Source: JAKFDI01 sp036676235 (GTDB lineage: Bacteria; Pseudomonadota; Gammaproteobacteria; Burkholderiales; Burkholderiaceae_C). Taken from it: a stretch of DNA of 64,000 bases. The stretch's first letter is position 1. The number at the start of each line of letters is the position of its first letter. The position numbers and the translations under genes were made by a program. Below are positions 38,695-47,299 of the stretch, one piece after another. The notes beneath the pieces are model-generated. The model searched no databases and had not been told where the DNA came from. It saw only the letters and a program-made list of their open reading frames with translations. The stretch covers positions 196,610-260,609 of the forward strand of contig JAKFDI010000103.1 of assembly GCA_036676235.1 (NCBI GenBank), read 5' to 3'.

Positions 38695-40446
38695 TTACTC
38701 CGCCGAGACCTGTGCGGCTGCCTTGTCGGCATCGAAGACGATGCGAGAAGGCCACGGGCGCCATGTCGTCCCGAGTGCCCTGTCGTTCGGATCACCATCC
38801 CGAGCGAAGGCACCCAGGCTCTTCATCATCACTTGCGACAACGCGAGACGCCCCGGGCGATTGGCTTTCGTGAACGAGAAGTTCGCATAGAGCGAAGGCC
38901 CGAAGTTGCCGAAGACGAAGGGCAGGTCGAAGGCGTGCGCCGCGCCGTAGATCGCGTCGAAGGGCGCCGGCAGTTCATCCCAGTCGAAGCGGTAGTGCCA
39001 CACGGCCGCCTGCTGCGACTTCAATGCGTTCAGCATGTCGTCGCGGATGGCGCCGAACCAGATGCTGCCCAGCTTGTCGCTGCGTGCGTTGAAGCCGGTG
39101 TCCGGCGCATCGACCGGCAGGTAGCGGGCGGGAATCCATTGCTCGACGGACGTGGCCGGCGGCGCTTCGGGGTCGTAGCGCAACGCCATCTCGAATACCG
39201 CCGCGTCGTTGAGCAACCGGCCGCTCGCGCCGCCGAGATCCGGCCGCAGCGCAAAGAGCTGCGGGAAGAGCTTGGTTTCGTCGCGCGTGTTGCCGGCCAG
39301 CACGGGCACCTTGAGGTACTGGCCGGAACGAACGCTCTGGATCGGATCGGCGGCGACGACCCAGCCGTCGGGGATGGGGTTCGACCCGGACATGCGCCGC
39401 GCCGCCAGCCGTGTGTGGACGGTCGCGAGCAGCGTGTCGGCGGGTTTCGCGCGAAGGTACTCGGCGAGCTGCTGCGGCGTGCGCGCCGCGATGAACGACG
39501 TGGCGGCCGCCTCGTCTTTCGCCGTCCCGTCGGCGATGAGCGATTCGGCCAGCAGAGCCTGGCCCCGCGCCGCCCAGACCTTCTGCGGCAGCACGCCGGC
39601 GATCGAGCCGGGCGGCAGGGTCGCAGCAGTGGAGAGCCCGCCGCTCAGGGCGATCAGCCGATGAAAGAGCGGCGCCGGTCGCGCGCTGACCATGGGCGAG
39701 GTCATCAGTGCGTACACATTGACCGCACCCGCCGATTCGCCCATCAAGGTGATGCGCTTCGGGTCGCCGCCGAAGCTCTTGATGTTGGCCTGCACGAACT
39801 CCAGTGCCTTCACGATGTCGAGCAGTGCGAAGTTTCCGGAGTCGGCTTGCTTGTCGCCGGTTTTGAGCGCCGCAAGGTTCAGGAAGCCGAAGACCCCGAG
39901 CCGGTAGTTGACGGAGACGACCACGGCATCGGCGGTGCGTGCGAGCGTGCCGCCGTCGTACACCGGGTCGGCGGTGTAGCCGGTGATGTTGCTGCCGCCG
40001 TGCACCCACACGATCACCGGGCGCGGCGTGGCCGAAGAGGCGGCCGGCGCCCAGATGTTGAGGTACAGGCAATCTTCGGAGCCGAGCGGCTGGCCGAGCG
40101 TCTTGCCGATGGTGGCGTCGTAGCGGTTGTTCAGCCCCGGCCCGTAGAGGCGGCCGGTCTGCTTGCAGGCAGGGGCGAACTCCGTCGCCGGCCGCGCCGA
40201 GGTCCAGCGTTGCGGATCGACCGGTGGCTTCCACCGCAGCTCGCCCACGGGCGCTTGGGCGAACGGCACGCCCTTCCAGCTGTAGGTGCCATTGGCGGCA
40301 GAGGCGTCCGCGCCCGAGACGGGGCCGAATGTGGTGTCTCGCGTCGTGGCGGGCGCCCCGCCGGAGAGGTGAGTACAGGCCTGCATCAACAGCAGGGTGA
40401 CGACGGTGCAGGCACGCATCGCCGACGAGCGCGCAAGTGTTGCCAT
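38695..40446 (-). CDS. Type B carboxylesterase lipoprotein (copy 2)
   Basis: 583 residues. Lipobox LMQAC near residue 24. The same catalytic landmarks as the neighbouring copy are present: WVHGGSNITGY, nucleophile GESAGAVNV, and FDAIYGAAHAFDLPFVFGN with His. The two genes form a tandem duplication on one strand, separated by 132 bases. Divergence in the loops suggests different ester specificity. Confidence 0.9.
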   Translation of the reverse strand: MATLARSSAMRACTVVTLLLMQACTHLSGGAPATTRDTTFGPVSGADASAANGTYSWKGVPFAQAPVGELRWKPPVDPQRWTSARPATEFAPACKQTGRLYGPGLNNRYDATIGKTLGQPLGSEDCLYLNIWAPAASSATPRPVIVWVHGGSNITGYTADPVYDGGTLARTADAVVVSVNYRLGVFGFLNLAALKTGDKQADSGNFALLDIVKALEFVQANIKSFGGDPKRITLMGESAGAVNVYALMTSPMVSARPAPLFHRLIALSGGLSTAATLPPGSIAGVLPQKVWAARGQALLAESLIADGTAKDEAAATSFIAARTPQQLAEYLRAKPADTLLATVHTRLAARRMSGSNPIPDGWVVAADPIQSVRSGQYLKVPVLAGNTRDETKLFPQLFALRPDLGGASGRLLNDAAVFEMALRYDPEAPPATSVEQWIPARYLPVDAPDTGFNARSDKLGSIWFGAIRDDMLNALKSQQAAVWHYRFDWDELPAPFDAIYGAAHAFDLPFVFGNFGPSLYANFSFTKANRPGRLALSQVMMKSLGAFARDGDPNDRALGTTWRPWPSRIVFDADKAAAQVSAE

Positions 40447-40453
40447 GGCCGCG

Positions 40454-41428
40454 TCACCCCACGGTGATGTTCGCGGACCGGATCACCTTCGCCCACTTCT
40501 GCGCTTCCGAATCGATGAAGGCGGCGAACTGGGCCGGCGTGCCGCCGCGCGGCTGCAAGCCCACCGCTTCGGCCCGCTGGCGGATCGTGGCATCGGCCAA
40601 AGCCGCGTTGGCGACCTCGTTCATGCGCTGGATGACCGCCGCGGGTGTGCCGGCAGGCGCAACCAGCCCGTACCAGCCATAGCCCACGAGATCGGGGAAG
40701 CCCAGCTCGCGGAACGTCGGCGCCTCCGGGTAGACGGACGTGCGCTCCTCCGTCGCGACCGCGAGCACGCGCAGCTTGCCGGCCTTGATGTGCGGCATGG
40801 CGGTGGCGATGGACGTGAGCGTTGCGTCGATGCGCCCGGCCAGCAGTTCCACGTAGGCGCTCGCATCGCCGCGGTAGTGGACGTTCAGGCCCTTGACCTT
40901 GGACGAGATGAACAGCAGCTCGGCCGTCAGGTGCGGCGCCGAGGCGGCCCCGGGCGACCCGAAGGTCAGGCCGTTGGCTTGCGCCTTGCCGTACTTCAGG
41001 AGATCGTCAAGCGTCTTGAAGGGCGAACTCGCGTTGACGATCAGGAACAGCGGCGCGATGGCCGTGCTGATGATGGGTGCGAAGTCACGGCGCACGTCGT
41101 AGGGCAGCTTGGGGTACAGCGCCTCGCCGATCGCGATCGGCGCGGCCGCATGCAGCAGCACGCTGCCATCGGCCGGCGCATGCGCGACCAGTTCATTGGC
41201 GATGCGGGTGCCCGCACCCACCTTGTTCTCCACCACGAAGGGCTGCCCGAGCTTCTGCTCGAAGTACTCGCTCAATATGCGCGTCAGGATGTCGCTGGCT
41301 CCGCCGGCGCCATAGGGCGAGACGAGGCGTACTGGCCGGGTGGGCCAGGCTTGGGCGATGGCGGGCAGGCAGGACGCGCCGAGCGCGGCGGCAGCGGCGC
41401 CCAGAAGATGGCGGCGGTGGATGGTCAT
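40454..41428 (-). CDS. Bug-family periplasmic solute receptor (TTT type)
   Basis: 324 residues. It carries a Tat-like or Sec signal (MTIHRRHLLGAAAAALGASC...AIAQA) and the Bug pattern WPTRPVRLVSPYGAGGASDILTR at the mature start. GSPGAASAPHL and AGRIDATLTS follow. Bug proteins bind carboxylates such as citrate, glutamate, nicotinate or terephthalate for TctAB transporters or for sensing. No TctA/TctB genes are adjacent. It lies seven bases after esterase copy 2 on the same strand, suggesting it binds an acid released by that enzyme. Confidence 0.9.
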   Translation of the reverse strand: MTIHRRHLLGAAAAALGASCLPAIAQAWPTRPVRLVSPYGAGGASDILTRILSEYFEQKLGQPFVVENKVGAGTRIANELVAHAPADGSVLLHAAAPIAIGEALYPKLPYDVRRDFAPIISTAIAPLFLIVNASSPFKTLDDLLKYGKAQANGLTFGSPGAASAPHLTAELLFISSKVKGLNVHYRGDASAYVELLAGRIDATLTSIATAMPHIKAGKLRVLAVATEERTSVYPEAPTFRELGFPDLVGYGWYGLVAPAGTPAAVIQRMNEVANAALADATIRQRAEAVGLQPRGGTPAQFAAFIDSEAQKWAKVIRSANITVG

Positions 41429-41457
41429 GGCGATGTCTCCTTGTTGTGGTGGTGATG

Positions 41458-42708
41458 TCAGATGCGGCGAATGGGCGGGTACGCATAGCGGTACTCGAGG
41501 TGTGCGGCGCGCGGCTGGTACAGCCGCAGCACCACATAGAAAGGCTCGTCGGCCGGTGCCGGCAGCCAGTTGCTGCCGGTCCCTGGGTCGCCGGCCTGGA
41601 TGCGGATCGCGAGCGCGCCGTCGGCCTCCCAGCGCAGGCCCGGCGTGCGGTCGCCGATGGAGTAGCGCTGGATGGGGTTGGCCACGAACAGGCAGTCGCT
41701 GCGGCGATACATCGTGAGCGACCAGAACGCATCCACCTGCGGCGCGGCGCCCGGTGCGAAGCGCAGTTCGTAGGCGTGCCGGCCGCTCAGCGCTTCCCCG
41801 TCGGCGTCGACCTCCGCCGTCGGGTACATGGCTTCGTCCATGCCCAGCGCGCCGATGAGGTTGCGCGCCACGCGGGCGCGGGTGATGAGGTCGTCGCCCC
41901 AGTGCGTGCGCACCGTCACCGGGATGGCCCAGCCTTGGCCGAGCGCATGCGGTTGCTCGTTGCGGCGCAGTTCGTCGAAGACCTGTGGCAGCAGCTCGGC
42001 CACCTCGTGCTCGGGCAGCGGCCAGGTCAGGCGCTCGCCCTGCGGGACCGGGTTGCGCCGCAGCGCTTCGTCGACGGCGGCGTCATAGTGTGCTGCGGTC
42101 GGCGCGCCCACCGCCGGCAGGCCGAGGCTCGCGTCCAGCCGCGAGGCGGCGGGGCGGCCGCCCGGACGGGTCATCTTCAACTGCGCCTGCAACCGCTTCA
42201 CGCGCTCGATGTCCTCTTCGTTCCGGTCGACGAGCATGCGGCCGATGAGCCACACATCCGCGCCGGGCGCGGCGATGACCTGCGACACCCCGGCGGGCAC
42301 CTCGCCCTGCCAGCCGGGGCCGTGCACCAGCGTGCGCTGGGCACGGTTGCCGGTGGTGCGGCGGCCGACGTAGGCGAAGGGGTTGGTCCAGGCATCGAGC
42401 AGGCCGAGCGTCCAGTAGCGCTCGCCCATGTCGGGCGAGTCGATCAGCACCGGCCCGTCGGCGAGATCGAGCCAAGCATTGCTGTAGAGCGTGTCGTTGT
42501 TCGGGCTCACCACCTCGCGGTCATCCGGCCCGAGCAGGCGGCGCGTGTGCGTGAACTGGTTGACCCAGCGCATGCCCGAGCCGGGATCGTCGGACGCAAA
42601 GCCGAATTCGGCATGCCGCCGTGCGGTGGTCGACGCGCGCATGCGCATCATCTCGAACAGCGGCAGCGTCTGGATCAGTGCGTCGCGAACAATCGTCTGG
42701 GCTTGCAT
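41458..42708 (-). CDS. DUF1254/DUF1214 domain protein
   Basis: 416 residues. The N-terminal DUF1254 part carries NQFTHTRRLLGPDDREVVSPNNDTLYSNAWLDL, and the C-terminal DUF1214 part carries AFWSLTMYRRSDCLFVANPIQRYSIGDRT. The pair is common in bacteria, often exported, and of unknown biochemical function. Here no signal peptide is apparent. It is in a run of leftward genes with the Bug receptor and CoA-transferase. Confidence 0.85.
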   Translation of the reverse strand: MQAQTIVRDALIQTLPLFEMMRMRASTTARRHAEFGFASDDPGSGMRWVNQFTHTRRLLGPDDREVVSPNNDTLYSNAWLDLADGPVLIDSPDMGERYWTLGLLDAWTNPFAYVGRRTTGNRAQRTLVHGPGWQGEVPAGVSQVIAAPGADVWLIGRMLVDRNEEDIERVKRLQAQLKMTRPGGRPAASRLDASLGLPAVGAPTAAHYDAAVDEALRRNPVPQGERLTWPLPEHEVAELLPQVFDELRRNEQPHALGQGWAIPVTVRTHWGDDLITRARVARNLIGALGMDEAMYPTAEVDADGEALSGRHAYELRFAPGAAPQVDAFWSLTMYRRSDCLFVANPIQRYSIGDRTPGLRWEADGALAIRIQAGDPGTGSNWLPAPADEPFYVVLRLYQPRAAHLEYRYAYPPIRRI

Positions 42709-42741
42709 GCCGTGGTCCTGTGATCGTTGAAGTGGGTGGTG

Positions 42742-43971
42742 TCAGGCCACGGCGCCGGCATGGCGCAGTTCGGCGATCTCATCGGCGGTGTAACCCGCTT
42801 CGAGAAGCAGTTCGTCGCTGTTCGCGCCGCCGGCCGGTGCGGCCGATGGTGCGGCACGCGCCGCGTTGCCGAAGCGATAGGGAAGGCCGACGACGCGGTA
42901 GCTGGTGCCGTCGGCCGCGGGCGTGTCCACGAGGATTCCGCTCGCCTCGATGTCCGGGCTGTTCAGCACCTGGCCGTAGCTGCGCACGGCGCCCGCCACG
43001 ATCTGCTTGCGGCCGAGCAGTTCCACGCACTCGGCGCTGGTGAATCCTGACAGGCACTCCTTCAGCAGGGCGCGCAGCGCGGCCCGGTTCTCGACGCGGC
43101 GCTCATTGGTGCAGAAGCGTGGGTCCGTCACCAGATCCTCGCGGCCCATCACCTGGCAGAAGCGCGCCCAGTGCTCCTGCGCATAGGCCGACAGCACGAT
43201 GTGCCCGTCGCGCGTGGGCACCACCTCGGCGGCCGGCGCGTTGTGCGGCTGGCCGTCGCCCATGCGCGTCGGCTCGGGCGCACCGCCGAGGTAGTCGCAC
43301 CAGGTCGATGCCTGCAGGTGCATGGCCACTTCGAGCAGCGAGGTCTCGATGGTCGCGCCGACGCCGCTGCGTTCGCGCCCGAAGAGCGCCGCCAGCACCG
43401 CCTGCGCGCCCAGGTGCGCCGCCGCGGCATCGATGATGGGCACACCCACCTTCTGCGGCGGCCGGTCCGGCTCGCCGGTCACCGACATCAGGCCGCTCTC
43501 GGCCTGCGCCGCGATGTCGTAGCCGGGGCGATCACGCGACGGGCCGCGGCTGCCGAAGCCGGAGATCGAGAGATAGACCACCCGCGGGAATCGCTCGCGC
43601 ACGACCTTCGGCCCGAGCCCCAGCTTGGTTACGGCGCCCGGGCGCAGGTTCTGGATCACCACATCGCTGCGCGAGATCAGGCGCATCGCCGCTTCGTGGC
43701 CGCGCGGGCTTTTCAGGTCCAGCGCGATCGAGCGCTTGCCACGGTTGTAGGCCCGCACCATCGACTCGCCATAGCGGCCGATGTGCCGCGCCTGGTCGCC
43801 CGTGATCGGCTCGACCTTGATCACGTCGGCGCCCAGTTCCGCGAGCGTCATCGCGGCGCCCGGACCGGCGATGTACTGGCCCAGATCGATCACGCGAATG
43901 CCGCGCAGCGGGGCTGGCGAATCGCCGGTGCGAACCGGTTCGTGCTTCTCTGGGCGTTCCTCGCCACGCAT
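42742..43971 (-). CDS. Class III CoA-transferase (CaiB/BaiF family)
   Basis: 409 residues. The N-terminal signature is RVIDLGQYIAGPGAAMTLAELGADVIKVE. The catalytic Asp is in PGYDIAAQAESGLMSVTGEPD (about residue 165). It moves CoA between carboxylic acids, for example from succinyl-CoA, activating an acid for breakdown. First gene of the leftward unit CoA-transferase, DUF1254, Bug receptor, esterases; it is divergent from a LysR gene. ATG 43971 is chosen because GGAGACAG lies seven bases upstream. Confidence 0.9.
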   Translation of the reverse strand: MRGEERPEKHEPVRTGDSPAPLRGIRVIDLGQYIAGPGAAMTLAELGADVIKVEPITGDQARHIGRYGESMVRAYNRGKRSIALDLKSPRGHEAAMRLISRSDVVIQNLRPGAVTKLGLGPKVVRERFPRVVYLSISGFGSRGPSRDRPGYDIAAQAESGLMSVTGEPDRPPQKVGVPIIDAAAAHLGAQAVLAALFGRERSGVGATIETSLLEVAMHLQASTWCDYLGGAPEPTRMGDGQPHNAPAAEVVPTRDGHIVLSAYAQEHWARFCQVMGREDLVTDPRFCTNERRVENRAALRALLKECLSGFTSAECVELLGRKQIVAGAVRSYGQVLNSPDIEASGILVDTPAADGTSYRVVGLPYRFGNAARAAPSAAPAGGANSDELLLEAGYTADEIAELRHAGAVA

Positions 43972-44065
43972 CGTCTGTCTCCGGATTGCTGCAGGAGCCG
44001 TTTGCTCCCGTTCGGCGCACGATAGGGACAAACGTCTTCACTGAATACTTGATAATCCTGATGCT

Positions 44066-44086
44066 GTGATCACGATTGGTGATCAC
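44066..44086. promoter_or_regulatory. Candidate operator in the divergent LysR/CoA-transferase region
   Basis: Two copies of the palindrome GTGATCAC (44066-44073 and 44079-44086) are 13 bases apart, between the divergent CoA-transferase and LysR genes. This is a plausible binding site of the LysR protein. The second copy overlaps a GTG once possible as LysR start, so the later ATG is preferred. Confidence 0.45.
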
Positions 44087-44123
44087 GTCGCAGAAGACAC
44101 AGACGAACGAGGCAACGCACAGG

Positions 44124-45104
44124 ATGGCGACTTCCGGCCTTGACTATCTCGTTCGCAGGTTGCGCCTGCGGCACTTCGAGCTGCTGGTCAAGCTCGCCGA
44201 TTCCGGCACGATGCGCGGCGCCGCCGAACGCCTCAACCTGAGCCAGCCTGCGATCAGCAAGATGCTGGTCGAGATCGAAGATGCGTTCGGCGCACGGCTC
44301 TTCGAGCGCAGCCGCCAGGGCGTGAAGGCCAACCCCTTCGGCCTGGCCGCCATGCACCACGCGCGCATCATCCTCGGCGAGCTGTCGCGCGCCACCGACG
44401 AGATGGACGCGATGCGCACCGGCGCCTCGGCCATGCTTCGCATCGGCACGCTCTCGGTGACGGCTGCGGTACCCGCGGCGATCGTCGAGCTGCACGCGCG
44501 AATGCCGGGCGCGGCGGTGCAGATCCGCGAGGGCCGCGTGCAGGAGCTGATGCATCGATTGCTCGAAGGCGAACTCGACTGCGTGTTCGGCGCGATCACC
44601 CCCGAAACGCTGGCGAGCGAGTCGCTGCAGGCGGTGCAATCCGAGGTGCTGCTGGAAGACCACCTGTGCGTACTGGCGTCCGTCGCCAACCGTCAGGCCC
44701 GCCGGCGGCGGCTGCGCTGGATCGACCTGCGTGCCGACCGCTGGGTCGCGCCGCCGCGCGAGACGCTGGTGCGGCAGGCGTTCATGACGGCGTTCATGAA
44801 CGAAGGCCTCGATCCGCCCGTGCCCGTGATCGAGGCCATGTCCTCGGTCACGGTGGGCACGGTCTTGCGCATGGACCCGACGCTGCTATGCGCAGTGCGC
44901 GGCGAGCATGCACGCGACGAGATCGCGCGCGGCGGCGTGCGGCGGGTGGCGGTATCGCCCGTCATCCCCTTGCCGCCCTTGTGCCTGTTCACCCGCCGCG
45001 GCGAGTTCGAGCATCCTCTCGTGGTCCGGGAGTTTGCGCGGGCACTGCGCAAGGCAACGAGTGCTTCGTCCCCGGTTCTCGCGAAGGGCCGCAGCAGCGC
45101 CTGA
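44124..45104 (+). CDS. LysR-family transcriptional regulator
   Basis: 326 residues. The winged-helix domain shows LRHFELLVKLADSGTMRGAAERLNLSQPAISKMLVEIEDAFGARLFER (about 10-58), followed by an effector domain. It is related to the subgroup controlling aromatic or lactone catabolism (GbpR/CbcR-like). It is divergent from the CoA-transferase operon and probably regulates it. A start at 44076 would add 16 residues and lies on the repeated GTGATCAC operator, so it was not used. Confidence 0.85.
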   Translation: MATSGLDYLVRRLRLRHFELLVKLADSGTMRGAAERLNLSQPAISKMLVEIEDAFGARLFERSRQGVKANPFGLAAMHHARIILGELSRATDEMDAMRTGASAMLRIGTLSVTAAVPAAIVELHARMPGAAVQIREGRVQELMHRLLEGELDCVFGAITPETLASESLQAVQSEVLLEDHLCVLASVANRQARRRRLRWIDLRADRWVAPPRETLVRQAFMTAFMNEGLDPPVPVIEAMSSVTVGTVLRMDPTLLCAVRGEHARDEIARGGVRRVAVSPVIPLPPLCLFTRRGEFEHPLVVREFARALRKATSASSPVLAKGRSSA

Positions 45105-45172
45105 GCGAGCGGAGCGCTATGGTCACTGCGAAGGCACTCGACGGCCCGCCGCGTGGGCTTCTGCCCAGGCTC

Positions 45173-45832
45173 CTAGCGGTAGGACATCACCAACCCGTGG
45201 ATCAGCCGCGTCCAGCCGTCGAGCATCACGAACAGCAGCAGCTTGAACGGCAACGAGATCGTGGTCGGCGCGATCATCGACATGCCGAGTGCGAGCAGCA
45301 CGGTGGCGACGATCAGGTCGACCACCACGAAGACCAGATAGATGATGAAGCCGATCTGGAACGCACGCGTCAGCTCGCTGAGCGTGAAGCTGGGCACCAG
45401 CACCATGAAGTCGTCTGCCTGCAGCGTGGCGGCCCGCTCCTTCGGCCAGATGCTCTCGGCGGATTTCAGGAAGAACGTGCGGTCGCGGTCCTGCGTGTGC
45501 TTCTGCAGAAACTCCTTCACCGGGGCCTTGGCCGCATCCATCACGGCGACGATGTCGTTCAGCCCCTCGCCCTTGGCGCCGAAGTGGCGCCCCTGCAGCG
45601 CGTCGGACACCTCCATGCCCACCGGCGCCATGATGTAGATGGTGAGGATGATCGCGATGCCGTTGAGCACCATGTTGGGCGGCGTTTGCTGCAGGCCGAG
45701 CGCGGTGCGCAGCAGGCCGAACACGATCACCAGCTTGGTGTAGCTCGTGATCATCAGCGCGACGAAAGGCGCCACGCCGAAGGCGACGATCAGCGCCACC
45801 AGCGTGAGCGGCTCGGGCAGGGTGGCTTGCAT
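45173..45832 (-). CDS. sctR: Type III secretion export-gate protein SctR
   Basis: 219 residues with four membrane helices. The FliP/HrcR pattern is plain: ITSYTKLVIVFGLLRTALGLQQTPPNMVLNGIAIILT near the N-terminus, LVPSFTLSELTRAFQIGFIIYLVFVVVDLIVATVLLALGM, and SLPFKLLLFVMLDGW at the end. Five copies form the core of the export gate with SctS and SctT. It follows sctQ on the leftward strand 41 bases later, but sctS and sctT are elsewhere, on the rightward strand. Confidence 0.95.
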   Translation of the reverse strand: MQATLPEPLTLVALIVAFGVAPFVALMITSYTKLVIVFGLLRTALGLQQTPPNMVLNGIAIILTIYIMAPVGMEVSDALQGRHFGAKGEGLNDIVAVMDAAKAPVKEFLQKHTQDRDRTFFLKSAESIWPKERAATLQADDFMVLVPSFTLSELTRAFQIGFIIYLVFVVVDLIVATVLLALGMSMIAPTTISLPFKLLLFVMLDGWTRLIHGLVMSYR

Positions 45833-45873
45833 GCCGTGTGGGCGTCAGCGGCGAGGGCGGCGCGCGGGCAGGG

Positions 45874-47040
45874 TCACAGCTCGCCCGGCGCGAACTCGCT
45901 GACACGCACGCCCAGCTGGTCGCCCACCGCGACGAGGTGGCCTTTGCCGAGCACGTTGCCGTGGGCAAGGATGCGCACCGGGCTGCGGTTCAACGGATGC
46001 GCCAGCTCGAACACATGGCCGGCGCGCAGGCTGCGCAGCTCGCCGAGCGACAGCGACAGCTCGCCGATCTCGAAGCGCAGCGTCACCTCCAGCGCGTCCA
46101 GCCGGTCCAGCGGCAGGTTGGCCGCGTCATCTTCGCCGGCGCTCATCTCGGGCAGGGGAATGTCTCGGTTCATGGCGATCTCTCTCGATTGCTGCAAGGT
46201 GATGCGCGAGCCTTCGGCCAGGCCGACGAGGCGGCGCCCCGACGGGCCGCCGAGGTCGGCGGTGACGAGCAGGGCCGCGCCCGAGGAGCTCCAGTCCTCG
46301 ATGCTGACGATGTCGCCACGGCGGATGCTGCCGATCTCGCGCAGACTGATGTGGGTGTGGCCCAGCACGAAGGGCAGCGGGATGCGCAGGCCGTCGAATG
46401 CCGCCGAGGGCCGTGATGTCTGCACCGGCGCCGGCAACGCCAGCGCGGCGAGCAGCGTGGCGAGTGCGGTGTCGTCATCGAGCACCAGGTGACCGCCGTA
46501 CATCACCCCGCCGCTGCCGAGCGCGAACCATGCCGCGTGATGCACCGCATGCACGGGCGCTTTCTCATCGGCGTCGGGCGGCGCCCATTCGAAGTGCAGA
46601 TGCAGCGCCTTCTCGATCGCATCGGCCAGCGGATGCAGCGCGTCGGCCAGCAGCACATAGCGCAGATCGCGCGGCAGCAACTCGGCGCGGCGCTCGGCAA
46701 TAAGCGCCGCGACGGCGGGGGCATCCAATGCCAGCCAGCCGGCATGCGGCCCGAGGCGAAAGCGGTACGACTGCCGCGCAGCCATGGTGCCCGCTCGTGC
46801 GTCGAGTGCCTGCCAGCACAGCTGCCACGGCCACCCGCCGAGCGACAGCGCCATCGGCGCACTGCGCGCGTACAGCGCATTCAGCGCGCGCGACAGCGCG
46901 GCGTTCGTGCGCGGCAAAGTGCGCGCCGCGCCGAGCTCGCTCACGGCCTGTGGGGCAACGGCCAGCATCGTGTGTGTGTGGTCCTCGATTGGATGGCGGC
47001 GCTGCACGTCGATGTGCAGCGCAACGGCGCGCTCATGCAC
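45874..47040 (-). CDS. sctQ: Type III secretion cytoplasmic-ring protein SctQ
   Basis: 388 residues as drawn. The C-terminal SpoA/FliN-type domain (about 310-385: LDALEVTLRFEIGELSLSLGELRSLRAGHVFELAHPLNRSPVRI) is clear, and an earlier SpoA-like region lies near 215-290 (IPLPFVLGHTHISLREIGSIRRGDIVSIE). SctQ forms the sorting platform with SctK and SctL. The start is uncertain: ATG 47040 gives a His-rich leader without ribosome site; ATG 46968 (MLAVAPQAV) gives 364 residues and is equally likely. Divergent from sctV. Confidence 0.9.
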   Translation of the reverse strand: MHERAVALHIDVQRRHPIEDHTHTMLAVAPQAVSELGAARTLPRTNAALSRALNALYARSAPMALSLGGWPWQLCWQALDARAGTMAARQSYRFRLGPHAGWLALDAPAVAALIAERRAELLPRDLRYVLLADALHPLADAIEKALHLHFEWAPPDADEKAPVHAVHHAAWFALGSGGVMYGGHLVLDDDTALATLLAALALPAPVQTSRPSAAFDGLRIPLPFVLGHTHISLREIGSIRRGDIVSIEDWSSSGAALLVTADLGGPSGRRLVGLAEGSRITLQQSREIAMNRDIPLPEMSAGEDDAANLPLDRLDALEVTLRFEIGELSLSLGELRSLRAGHVFELAHPLNRSPVRILAHGNVLGKGHLVAVGDQLGVRVSEFAPGEL

Positions 47041-47299
47041 AGCGCAGAGGCGTCGGCGCGCTCGATGCGAACCAGCCTATCGAAACGCAAGGGCAGCGTG
47101 AACTACGTAGAAACGTAGTCGATGAATGCGAGGACGCCTTCGCCGCGCTTCATCGCGCGTGCATGCGATTGGCGTGCCTGCAGGAACTACGAAGATTCGG
47201 TGTTGCCCCGCGTCGGCACGCCGCCATAGAGTGCCGCGCACCGGCTGACGGCGTGGCATACGTCACGCGCTGCCGGTCCCACCTACAAGGCATCTGCGC
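47041..47299. promoter_or_regulatory. Divergent sctQ/sctV control region
   Basis: 259 bases without a gene. Features seen are the inverted repeat ACTACGT-AGAA-ACGTAGT (47102-47119) and the octamer GAACTACG at 47100-47107, repeated at 47184-47191, 84 bases apart. I looked for PIP boxes (TTCG-N16-TTCG type) and HrpL boxes (GGAACC-N16-CCACNNA) and found no match. The repeats are candidates for an unidentified regulator. Confidence 0.45.

Noticed and set aside
44076..44123. GTG 44076 as the start of the LysR gene
   Set aside because: It overlaps the repeated GTGATCAC operator and adds 16 residues before the usual LysR N-terminus.
47041..47299. PIP box or HrpL-type hrp box upstream of the T3SS operons
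   Set aside because: TTCG and GGAAC elements exist but never with correct spacing to a second half.
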